Assembly: GCF_004522235.1 (NCBI RefSeq) | Contig: NZ_SDLT01000013.1 | Location: 62,001 to 126,000 of the forward strand | DNA: 64,000 nucleotides | Direction of reading: 5' to 3' | From: Amycolatopsis nivea | Lineage (GTDB): Bacteria; Actinomycetota; Actinomycetes; Mycobacteriales; Pseudonocardiaceae | In this document: piece by piece, positions 1 through 6,640 of the stretch | How the letters are laid out: the number at the start of each line of letters is the position of its first letter | Position numbering within the stretch: the first letter of the stretch is position 1 | Notes under the pieces: model-generated | What the model saw: only the letters and a program-made list of their open reading frames with translations | What the model was told of the DNA's origin: nothing | Databases searched by the model: none | Program-made: the position numbers and the translations under genes

Positions 1-590
1 GTGTCGACCGACACCGACGGACCTTCGAGCCCGAGGGTGTAGGAGATGCGGCCGGAAATCAGGCTGCCGTCGCTGCTGCCCGCGCCGTAGTCGTGGTACA
101 TCACGCCGGCGAAGACGCCGGTTTTGCTGCCCCGCAACGTCGACGGCACGATCCCGGCGCGTTCCACCGCCTCCCACGCGGTCTCCAGCACCACCCGCTG
201 CTGCGGGTCGAGGGTGCGAGCCTCGCGCGGGGAGATACCGAAGAACTCCGGCTCGAAGTCGGCGGCATCGTAAAGGAAACCGCCCTCCTTCGAATACGTC
301 GTGCCGGGGCTTCCCGCGGGGTCGAAGATCGACTCGGTGTCCCAGCCGCGGTCCTCGGGGAACTCGCCGACCGCGTCGACACCGCCCGCGACCAGGTCCC
401 AGAGCTGCGCGGGCGTGGCGACCCCGCCGGGGTACCGGCAGCCCATCCCGATGATCGCGATCGGCTCGTTCATCGCCGCGGCGAGCTTCTGGTTGTCCGC
501 CTTGAGCCGTTCGTTGTCCACCATGGACTGCCGCAGCGCGGCGACGATCTGCTCGGTGGACGGTGCGGTGTTCTGCTCGTGGCCGGTCAC
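1..590 (-). CDS. Modular type I PKS, N-terminal fragment (docking segment and start of ketosynthase)
   Basis: Open reading frame entering from the left window edge. The first 40 residues form a charged helical N-terminal docking segment (STEQIVAALRQSMVDNERLK), then a ketosynthase begins with EPIAIIGMGCRYPGG and continues through GGFLYDAADFEPEFFGIS and DPQQR. The sequence stops at GPSVSVDT, just before the expected catalytic Cys, so activity cannot be judged. Start chosen as GTG at 590, with an AGGGGA ribosome-binding site about 8 nt upstream. A docking segment rather than a loading domain means this is a downstream PKS protein that receives a chain from another one, plausibly the PKS at 12576-28343, whose C-terminus carries a matching type of docking tail. 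It is divergent from the glycosyltransferase at 803, with CCCCTAAC repeats between them. Confidence 0.93.
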   Translation of the reverse strand, partial: MTGHEQNTAPSTEQIVAALRQSMVDNERLKADNQKLAAAMNEPIAIIGMGCRYPGGVATPAQLWDLVAGGVDAVGEFPEDRGWDTESIFDPAGSPGTTYSKEGGFLYDAADFEPEFFGISPREARTLDPQQRVVLETAWEAVERAGIVPSTLRGSKTGVFAGVMYHDYGAGSSDGSLISGRISYTLGLEGPSVSVD

Positions 591-697
591 TGGGAAGTCC
601 CCTCGTTCGTCGGTCTCGGCACCTGCCGTCGCGGGCCGGGTCGCCCGCGCGCACCACGACCTCGCCGAAGCTATTCGCGCCTGCCCGCGAATCCCCA

Positions 698-716
698 CCC
701 CTAACGGCCCCTAACG
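698..716. promoter_or_regulatory. Putative cluster operator, CCCCTAACG direct repeat
   Basis: CCCCTAACG occurs at 698-706 and again at 708-716, a 10-bp pitch, in the 212-bp divergent region between the left PKS gene and glycosyltransferase 1. The same motif recurs upstream of other operons of this cluster (3197, 28437, 34152, 38205, 44861). A tandem repeat on one helix face suggests binding by a regulator dimer or oligomer. The binding protein is unknown; the LuxR-type regulators in the window are candidates. Confidence 0.6.
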
Positions 717-802
717 CCGTAATGCCGGGTCTGCCGAGCGGCCCGCCGCGATTACCGTTTCCCCAGCAGTGTTTCCCGGACCCCGGCATCGGAGAGTGCG
801 TT

Positions 803-2065
803 GTGCGAGTCATGTTGATGGTCTTCCCGACTAGGACGCACGTCTACAGCATGGCCCCGGTCGGGTGGGCGCTGGCGGCCGCCGGCCACGAGGTGCGGTT
901 CGTCGGCCAGCGCAATCCCCGCGAGGTCCTGCCGTTCGCCGAAACCGGCCTCGACGCGATGTGGTTCGGCGAGGACCTCGACATCGCGGAGCACCGGCGG
1001 CTCAGCGCCGGCGGCGACGACACCGCGCACACCAGGCACCAGCTTTCCGAAAGCCGCCCGGAGCGCTACACCGAGGAGTACGTGCGCACCGTTTACGACG
1101 GCTGGGTCGACGTTTTCCGCTGGAACTCGCCGGAACCGCTGCTCAACGACCTCGTCCGGTTCGCCCGGCACTGGCAGCCGGACCTCGTCGTGTGGGACCC
1201 GCTGGTCTACACCGCGCCGATCGTCGCGCAGGCGGTCGGCGTCCCGCACCTGCGGATGATGTACGCGGCCGACCAGACGGCGCGGATCGGCGCGCAGTAC
1301 CGGGACCTGCGCGCGAGCAAGCCCGAGGACACCAGCCCGGACCCGTTCGTGGAATGGATGTCGGACGCGGTGGGCCGCTACGGCGCGGACTACGACGAGA
1401 ACCTGCGCTACGGCGTCAAAACCATCGACTGCCATCCGTCCTATCTCCGGTACGACGGCGTCGACGTCGACTACCTCCCGGCGCGGTTCGTGCCGTTGAA
1501 CAAGCCGATGGCGCTGCCGCGCTGGGTGGTCGAGCCCCCGTCGCGTCCGCGCGTCATGCTGACCCTCGGCATCTCCAACCGGCAGACGCTCGGCGAAGAG
1601 GAGACCTCGGTTTCCGCGCTGCTCGACGGCCTTGCCGACCTCGACGTCGAAGTGATCGCGACGCTCAACGCGGAGCAGCTCGCGTCGGTCGACAAGGTTC
1701 CGGACAACGTGCGCGCGGTGGACTTCGTGCCGATGTACGAGCTCCTCGCGAGCTGCTCGGCCATCGTGCACCAGGGCGGCGGCGCGACGATCGGCAACGC
1801 GGTGGTCAACGGCGTCCCCCAGCTGGTGATCCCCGGCACCACGTGGAGCGAGCGGATTTCCGCGCTCGCACAGGTGAAGCGCGGCAACGGCCTGATGATC
1901 GATCTGGAGGAGGTCACGCCGGGATCCGTCCGAAATGGACTCCAGCGATTGCTGGAGGAACCGTCCTTCCGCGAGTGCTCGCTCGAGGTCCGGGACGAGA
2001 TGCTGGCCACGCCGACCCTCAACGACCTCGTGCCGGAACTGGAGCGGATCGCTCGATGCCGGTGA
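803..2065 (+). CDS. EryCIII-like macrolide glycosyltransferase (copy 1)
   Basis: GT-B fold glycosyltransferase of 420 aa, of the family that attaches sugars to macrolide-type aglycones (EryCIII/DesVII). The N-terminal domain has SMAPVGWALAAAGHEVRFVG; the middle carries DLVVWDPLVYTAPIVA; the donor-binding C-terminal part has HQGGGATIGNAVVNGVPQ and PGTTWSER. Start set at GTG 803 because the second copy at 38347 begins with the same MRVMLMV at an ATG. It overlaps the following kinase by 10 nt, so the two are co-translated. By eye it is about three quarters identical to the protein at 38347-39618. The likely acceptor is the macrolactam and the likely donor an aminopentose made by the genes at 3371-6386; both are inference. 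The helper protein some EryCIII relatives need is not obvious here. Confidence 0.9.
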   Translation: MRVMLMVFPTRTHVYSMAPVGWALAAAGHEVRFVGQRNPREVLPFAETGLDAMWFGEDLDIAEHRRLSAGGDDTAHTRHQLSESRPERYTEEYVRTVYDGWVDVFRWNSPEPLLNDLVRFARHWQPDLVVWDPLVYTAPIVAQAVGVPHLRMMYAADQTARIGAQYRDLRASKPEDTSPDPFVEWMSDAVGRYGADYDENLRYGVKTIDCHPSYLRYDGVDVDYLPARFVPLNKPMALPRWVVEPPSRPRVMLTLGISNRQTLGEEETSVSALLDGLADLDVEVIATLNAEQLASVDKVPDNVRAVDFVPMYELLASCSAIVHQGGGATIGNAVVNGVPQLVIPGTTWSERISALAQVKRGNGLMIDLEEVTPGSVRNGLQRLLEEPSFRECSLEVRDEMLATPTLNDLVPELERIARCR

Positions 2066-3165
2066 CGCAGCGGCCCCGCGTCGTCCGCACCATCGGCTTC
2101 CTCATCGCGAGCTTCCCCCTCCGCGTCGTCGCGTTCGTGCTCGTGCTCGCCACGACCTTGCTCGGCATCGCCACCACCATGCTGTGGATCGGCATCCCGA
2201 TCCTGATCACCGCGACCTCGACGGCCCGCGGCCTGGCCCGCGCGGAACGCCGCTGGGTGCGCGTCATGCTCGGCGTCGACGTCCCGCCGCCCCGCCGGCA
2301 TCCGCACGGCGCCGGCCTGCTGCTGACGTGGCAGACCCGGCTCGTGGACCCGGCCACGTGGCGCGAACTGCTCTACGCCTTGCTCGCGTTCCCGCTGGGC
2401 ATCGTGGAATTCGTGGCCGGGATCGTGTCCGTCGCCGTGCCGCCGTTCGGCATCTTCGTGGCCCCGCGGATCGGCGCGATGCACGGCGCGTTGGCGCTGT
2501 CAATGCTCGGGCCGGACCGGACGGCGCAGCTGGAGGCACGCTCCCGGCAGTTGAAGGACTCGCGGGCCCGCGGCGTCGATGCCGTAGAGGCCGAGCGCAA
2601 GCGCATCGAACGCGACCTGCACGACGGGGCGCAGCAGCGGCTGGTCGCGGTGGCGATGAGCCTGGGCCGGGCGCAGCTGAAGCTCGACGATCCCGCCGCG
2701 GTGCGCGAACTGGTTGGCGCGGCCCATACGGACGCGAAACTCGCCGTGTCCGAACTGCGCGACCTCGCCCGGGGGATCTACTCCCCGGTGCTGCAGGACC
2801 GCGGCCTGGACGCCGCGTTGTCCGCCCTGACCGCGCGGATGCCGATCCACGTGGACGTCGAGGTGACGGTGGAACCCCGGCCGCCCGCGCCCGTGGAGAC
2901 CACGACGTACTTTATCGTCAGCGAAACCCTCATCAATGTCGCCAAACACGCGGGCGCGGACCGCGCGTCGGTGCGCGTGACTCGCGACGACGACACGGTG
3001 GTCGTCGAGATCATCGACAACGGGCACGGCGGCGCGTCCGTGCGTCCCGGCGGCGGATTGGCCGGCCTCGCCGACCGGGCAGGCACCATCGACGGCGTGC
3101 TCACCGTGGTCAGCCCGGCGGGCGGGCCTACCGTCGTGCGCGCCGACCTTCCCGTGCGCTGGTAA
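2056..3165 (+). CDS. NarL-family membrane sensor histidine kinase (copy 1, no adjacent response regulator)
   Basis: Sensor kinase of 369 aa. Two hydrophobic regions (about residues 14-50 and 107-140) resemble the membrane sensor domain of actinobacterial kinases. Next come a HisKA_3 dimerisation helix with ERDLHDGAQQR (phosphoacceptor His near residue 189) and an HATPase domain with an N box (SETLINVAKHAG) and a DNGHGGA loop. The ATG at 2056 lies within the last codons of the glycosyltransferase gene, so the pair is translationally coupled. It is a close paralog of the kinase at 39609-40724, but unlike that copy it is followed by sugar genes and not by a response regulator. It may signal to the regulator at 40748, or may have lost its partner. 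The signal is unknown. Confidence 0.9.
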   Translation: MPVTQRPRVVRTIGFLIASFPLRVVAFVLVLATTLLGIATTMLWIGIPILITATSTARGLARAERRWVRVMLGVDVPPPRRHPHGAGLLLTWQTRLVDPATWRELLYALLAFPLGIVEFVAGIVSVAVPPFGIFVAPRIGAMHGALALSMLGPDRTAQLEARSRQLKDSRARGVDAVEAERKRIERDLHDGAQQRLVAVAMSLGRAQLKLDDPAAVRELVGAAHTDAKLAVSELRDLARGIYSPVLQDRGLDAALSALTARMPIHVDVEVTVEPRPPAPVETTTYFIVSETLINVAKHAGADRASVRVTRDDDTVVVEIIDNGHGGASVRPGGGLAGLADRAGTIDGVLTVVSPAGGPTVVRADLPVRW

Positions 3166-3196
3166 AGCGACCAGCTTCCGACGTCGCGACGGCCCA

Positions 3197-3264
3197 CCCC
3201 TAACGCGCTTGCCGCGCCTGTCCTCCCGCGCGGCCAAGGTCCGCTTTAGACGGTCTTTAGGGGT
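3197..3264. promoter_or_regulatory. Putative operator region upstream of the sugar operon
   Basis: The 205-bp gap between the first kinase and the deacetylase holds CCCCTAACG at 3197-3205 and, further on, CTTTAG at 3244-3249 and CTTTAGGGG at 3255-3263, an 11-bp direct repeat whose complement is CCCCTAAAG. These match the motif found at 698-716 and elsewhere in the cluster. They would place the sugar genes under the same control as the PKS. Confidence 0.5.
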
Positions 3265-3370
3265 TGTCGCAAGCACCGCCGGATGTCAAATTTTTCTTGC
3301 GTTCCAAGCCATTTCGCACGGCTCGTTTCCGCTGGGGGTTTCACCGCCCGGACAAGGACTGGGGAATCGT

Positions 3371-4054
3371 ATGCACACGTTGACACGCAGGCTGCTGGTG
3401 GTGGGAGCCCACGGCGACGACGAAACGCTCGGCGCGGGCGGGACCATCGCCCGGCTCGCCGACGAAGGCGTCTCCATTTCGCTTTGCATTCTCACCAACG
3501 ACGACGGTTCGCGTTCAGCCGCCGGCGCCGAAGTCACCAACCGCACCGACGCGATCGAACTCGCCGCCAAAACACTGGGCATCGAACGCGTGCGAGTCCA
3601 CGAATTCGGCGACAACCGGCTCGACACCGTCAGCCACCTCGCGCTCAACCAGGTCGTCGAACGCGAGGTCCGCGAATTCGAGCCGGACACCATCTTCGCC
3701 ACCAGCATGTGCGACCTGAGCACCGACCACGCCCTCGTCAGCCGCGCCGCGCGAGTCGCCGGCCGGCCGGGCAAGGGCCCGGTGCGCGAAGTCCGCACCT
3801 TCGAGATCCGCTCCGCCACGGACGTCGGAGAAGCCTCCGGGCTGCCGGTCACCTTCCGGCCGAACTGCTGGCAGCTTCTCGACGAAAGCCACCTCGAGCG
3901 CAAAATCGAAGCCCTGCGCGCCTACGGCAAAGAACTCGAGCCGTGGCCGAACCCGCGCAGCGAACGCGGCGTCCGCGCACTGGCCGAATACCGCGGCTCA
4001 CAGGTCAGCGCCGGGCTCGCCGAAGCCTTCGAAATCGTCCGTTCCGTCCGATGA
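3371..4054 (+). CDS. PIG-L/LmbE-family N-acetyl sugar deacetylase
   Basis: Zinc-dependent de-N-acetylase of 227 aa. The family metal motif appears as AHGDDE (His14, Asp16, Asp17; usually AHPDDE) and the second metal His as STDHALV. Family members remove the N-acetyl group from GlcNAc-type sugars, either on a nucleotide or lipid carrier or after transfer to an antibiotic. Start chosen at ATG 3371 with a GGGGA ribosome-binding site; longer frames run into the operator region. It stands first in a same-strand group with a UDP-HexNAc dehydrogenase and a decarboxylase, so the likely substrate is an N-acetyl-xylosamine unit, on UDP or already on the macrolactam. That substrate is inference; the family assignment is firm. 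Confidence 0.85.
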   Translation: MHTLTRRLLVVGAHGDDETLGAGGTIARLADEGVSISLCILTNDDGSRSAAGAEVTNRTDAIELAAKTLGIERVRVHEFGDNRLDTVSHLALNQVVEREVREFEPDTIFATSMCDLSTDHALVSRAARVAGRPGKGPVREVRTFEIRSATDVGEASGLPVTFRPNCWQLLDESHLERKIEALRAYGKELEPWPNPRSERGVRALAEYRGSQVSAGLAEAFEIVRSVR

Positions 4055-4118
4055 CCGGTTTTCCCTCCGCTTTTCCCGCTCGCTTTTCCACTGCCCATCC
4101 AGAAACGGGTGACCAGGA

Positions 4119-5411
4119 ATGACCAGTACTGTCGCTGAATTCGAGACCATCGCCGAACGGAACGAGCTGACGTCGGTCGCCGTGATCGGGATGGGCTACG
4201 TCGGCCTGCCGACCGCGCTCGGCCTGCACGCCGGCGGCGTCGGCGTGATCGGCATCGACCTGTCGCAGAACCGGCTCGACTCGATCCGCTCGGGCGAGGT
4301 CGACCTCATCGAAGCCGACCACCGCCGGCTCGAGAAAGCCGTGCACCAGGAGGACTTCCAGCTCACCACGGATTCCGCGCGGATGGCCGACGCCGACGCG
4401 GTGCTGGTCTGCGTCCCGACCGGGCTCGACGAGTACCTGATGCCCGACCTCGGCCCGCTGGAGGCGGCGTGCACGGCACTGGTCGCGAACGCCCGCCGCG
4501 GCCAGACGTTCATCCTCACCTCGACCAGCTACGTCGGCACCTCGAACCGGCTGCTGGTGAAACCGCTGGTGGCCAAGGGATTCACCATCGGCCGCGACCT
4601 GTTCGTGGCGTCCAGCCCCGAGCGCATCGACCCGGGCAACGTCACGCACACCCAGGCCGAAACGCCGCGCGTGCTCGGCGGCGTGACCCCGGTGTGCACG
4701 GCGATGGCGCAGCGCGTGATCAACGTGCTGACCCCGAGCGTGCACTGCGTCAGCTCGCCGGAGGCGGCCGAGATGACCAAACTGTACGAGAACACCTTCC
4801 GCGCGGTGAACATCGCGCTGGCCAACGAGTTCGCCGAGATCAGCGACGGCTTCGAGATCGACCCGATCGAGGTCATCGACGCGGCGGCGAGCAAGCCGTA
4901 CGGCTTCATGGCCTTCCACCCCGGCCCCGGCGTCGGCGGCCACTGCATCCCCTGCGACCCGCACTACCTGCTGTGGCAGCTGCGCGCGACGCAGAGCAAC
5001 GCGCCGTTGGTGACCCAGGCGATGCACGCCATCGCGGAGCGGCCGAAGCAGGTTGTCGACCGCGTACTGAACACACTGTCGCGCGAAGGCAAGGGCATGG
5101 CGGGTACGCGCGTGCTGGTAGTCGGCGTGACCTACAAGCCCGGCGTGCAGGACGTGCGTTCGTCGTCCGCCCTCGACATCATCGACCTGCTCGCCGCGAA
5201 GGGCGCGAAGGTCGGCTACTACGACCCGCTGGTCCCGAACGTCCGCGTGACCGGCGGTTCGCTCGACACCGTCCCCGAGCCCGACGGCGAGGACTGGGAC
5301 GTCGCGCTCATCCACACCATCCAACCGGGCCACGACTACGAATGGCTCGCCGACTGCCCGACCGTCATCGACGCCACCTACCGCCTCGACCCCGCGCTCT
5401 TCACGAACTGA
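4119..5411 (+). CDS. UDP-N-acetylhexosamine 6-dehydrogenase (WbpA/TviB type)
   Basis: NAD-dependent nucleotide-sugar dehydrogenase of 430 aa. It oxidises C6 of the sugar to a uronic acid in two steps. Seen: Rossmann motif VAVIGMGYVGLP (residues 20-31), SSPERIDPGN, and catalytic Cys276 in PGPGVGGHCIPCDP. The GGHCIPxDP form is that of UDP-GlcNAc and UDP-ManNAc dehydrogenases. Plain UDP-glucose dehydrogenases usually read GGSCFPKD, so an N-acetylated substrate is favoured, most simply UDP-GlcNAc. It lies between a deacetylase and a decarboxylase and is 15 nt from the latter. The exact hexosamine cannot be fixed from the sequence alone. Confidence 0.87.
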   Translation: MTSTVAEFETIAERNELTSVAVIGMGYVGLPTALGLHAGGVGVIGIDLSQNRLDSIRSGEVDLIEADHRRLEKAVHQEDFQLTTDSARMADADAVLVCVPTGLDEYLMPDLGPLEAACTALVANARRGQTFILTSTSYVGTSNRLLVKPLVAKGFTIGRDLFVASSPERIDPGNVTHTQAETPRVLGGVTPVCTAMAQRVINVLTPSVHCVSSPEAAEMTKLYENTFRAVNIALANEFAEISDGFEIDPIEVIDAAASKPYGFMAFHPGPGVGGHCIPCDPHYLLWQLRATQSNAPLVTQAMHAIAERPKQVVDRVLNTLSREGKGMAGTRVLVVGVTYKPGVQDVRSSSALDIIDLLAAKGAKVGYYDPLVPNVRVTGGSLDTVPEPDGEDWDVALIHTIQPGHDYEWLADCPTVIDATYRLDPALFTN

Positions 5412-5426
5412 GAAAGGGACACTAAC

Positions 5427-6386
5427 GTGCGTTACCTCATCACCGGAGGCGCCGGGTTCATCGGCTCCCACCTCACCGAACACCTCCTGGCCCGCGGCGA
5501 CGAGGTCGTCGCGCTGGACAACCTCAGCACCGGCACCCTGGACAACCTCGCCGGCGTCGCCGGGCACCCCGGTTTCCAGTTCGTGCGCGGCTCGATCACC
5601 GACCCGAACGCGGTCGAATCGTGCATGGCGGGCATCGACGCGATCTTCCACCTCGCCGCCGCGGTCGGCGTCTTCACCATCCTCGACAAGACGATGGACA
5701 GCCTCCGCACCAACCTGCACGGCACCGAGAACATGCTCGACGCGGCGCTGCGGCACGACGTGCCGATCCTGGTCGCGTCGACGAGCGAGATCTACGGCAA
5801 GAACACCGCGGACGGCCTGCGCGAGGACGACGACCGGATCATCGGGTCGCCGCTGAAGAACCGCTGGTCCTACGCCGAGGCGAAGGCGCTGGACGAGACG
5901 TTCGCCCACCTGTACGCCGTCGAGCACGGCCTGCGCACGGTGATCGTGCGGCCGTTCAACACGGTCGGCCCGCGCCAGACCGGCCGCTACGGCATGGTGA
6001 TCCCCCGCTTCGTCACCCAGGCCCTGGCGGGCGAACCGATCACCGTGTTCGGCGACGGGCAGCAGACCCGCTGCTTCTGCCACGTGCACGACGTCGTGCC
6101 CGCGCTGGCGGACCTGCTCGCCGACGATTCCGCGTACGGCAAGGTGTTCAACCTCGGCAGCAACGAGCAGACCACCATCTCCCAGCTGGCCGAGCGCGTG
6201 ATCGGCGCGACCGGTTCGAGCAGCACCATCACGAAGGTGCCGTACGAGGAGGCGTACGGCGACGGGTACGAGGACATGCAGCGCCGCATCCCCGACTGCA
6301 CCCGCGCGTACAACCAGATCGGCTTCGTGCCGACGCGCTCGCTGGACGACATCATCGCCGCGGTGGTCGCCGACCGCCGATCCTGA
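5427..6386 (+). CDS. NAD-dependent UDP-uronic acid decarboxylase-like SDR enzyme
   Basis: Extended short-chain dehydrogenase of 319 aa. It has TGGAGFIGSH at the N-terminus, Tyr149-x3-Lys153 in the active site, and STSEIYG with Glu121. A Glu after the Ser in this T-S-E-[VI]-YG motif marks the ArnA and UDP-xylose synthase decarboxylase branch; plain 4-epimerases normally lack it. RWSYAEAK also resembles the RWxYxxSK of ArnA. The preceding dehydrogenase would supply the uronic acid, giving a UDP-pentose; with an N-acetylhexosamine donor this is UDP-N-acetylxylosamine. A 4-epimerase role is the main alternative. It is the last gene before the strong terminator at 6403-6443. Confidence 0.78.
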   Translation: MRYLITGGAGFIGSHLTEHLLARGDEVVALDNLSTGTLDNLAGVAGHPGFQFVRGSITDPNAVESCMAGIDAIFHLAAAVGVFTILDKTMDSLRTNLHGTENMLDAALRHDVPILVASTSEIYGKNTADGLREDDDRIIGSPLKNRWSYAEAKALDETFAHLYAVEHGLRTVIVRPFNTVGPRQTGRYGMVIPRFVTQALAGEPITVFGDGQQTRCFCHVHDVVPALADLLADDSAYGKVFNLGSNEQTTISQLAERVIGATGSSSTITKVPYEEAYGDGYEDMQRRIPDCTRAYNQIGFVPTRSLDDIIAAVVADRRS

Positions 6387-6402
6387 CCCGTTCCCGCCCC
6401 CG

Positions 6403-6443
6403 GTGAAGGGCCTCTCGCGGATCTCGCGCGAGAGGCCCTTCAC
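6403..6443. terminator. Bidirectional hairpin terminator, perfect 17-bp stem
   Basis: GTGAAGGGCCTCTCGCG at 6403-6419 pairs perfectly with 6427-6443 across a 7-nt loop. It sits between the decarboxylase (plus) and the LuxR genes (minus), which converge, so it can end transcription from both sides. The right arm covers the stop codon of the 66-aa HTH gene (6440-6442). Confidence 0.85.
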
Positions 6444-6640
6444 GCGTTCCGGAGCTTAACGTAGACGGCGGCGAGGTGGCTGGCGGCGGTGTTCGCGGAC
6501 ACTCCCAGTACCTCCGCGATCACCCCGACCGGAGTGCCCTGCGCGGCCAGTTCCGCGACCCGCAACTCGACCTCGGTCAGCACTCTCGCCCCGCATTCGG
6601 TCAGGCTCTCCGGCACGCTTTCCGTAAGCTTTTCGGTCAC
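6440..6640 (-). CDS. Orphan 66-aa LuxR-type helix-turn-helix protein
   Basis: Small gene whose GTG start (6640) overlaps the TGA stop of the large LuxR regulator in the tetranucleotide GTGA, so it is probably translated by reinitiation. The product is almost only a GerE/LuxR HTH: LTEVELRVAELAAQGTPVGV, then VLGVSANTAASHLAAVYVKL. It lacks receiver, ATPase or ligand domains. It parallels the HTH at the end of the upstream protein (LSDAELRVAELAAHGRTNRQ) and may be a duplicated HTH that became a separate gene. It could compete with or dimerise with the large regulator. Function is inference. Confidence 0.72.
   Translation of the reverse strand: MTEKLTESVPESLTECGARVLTEVELRVAELAAQGTPVGVIAEVLGVSANTAASHLAAVYVKLRNA

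Noticed and set aside
4005..6443. An 812-aa minus-strand frame opposite the sugar genes
   Set aside because: Low-complexity His/Arg/Val translation without domains. The plus-strand dehydrogenase and decarboxylase are unmistakable.
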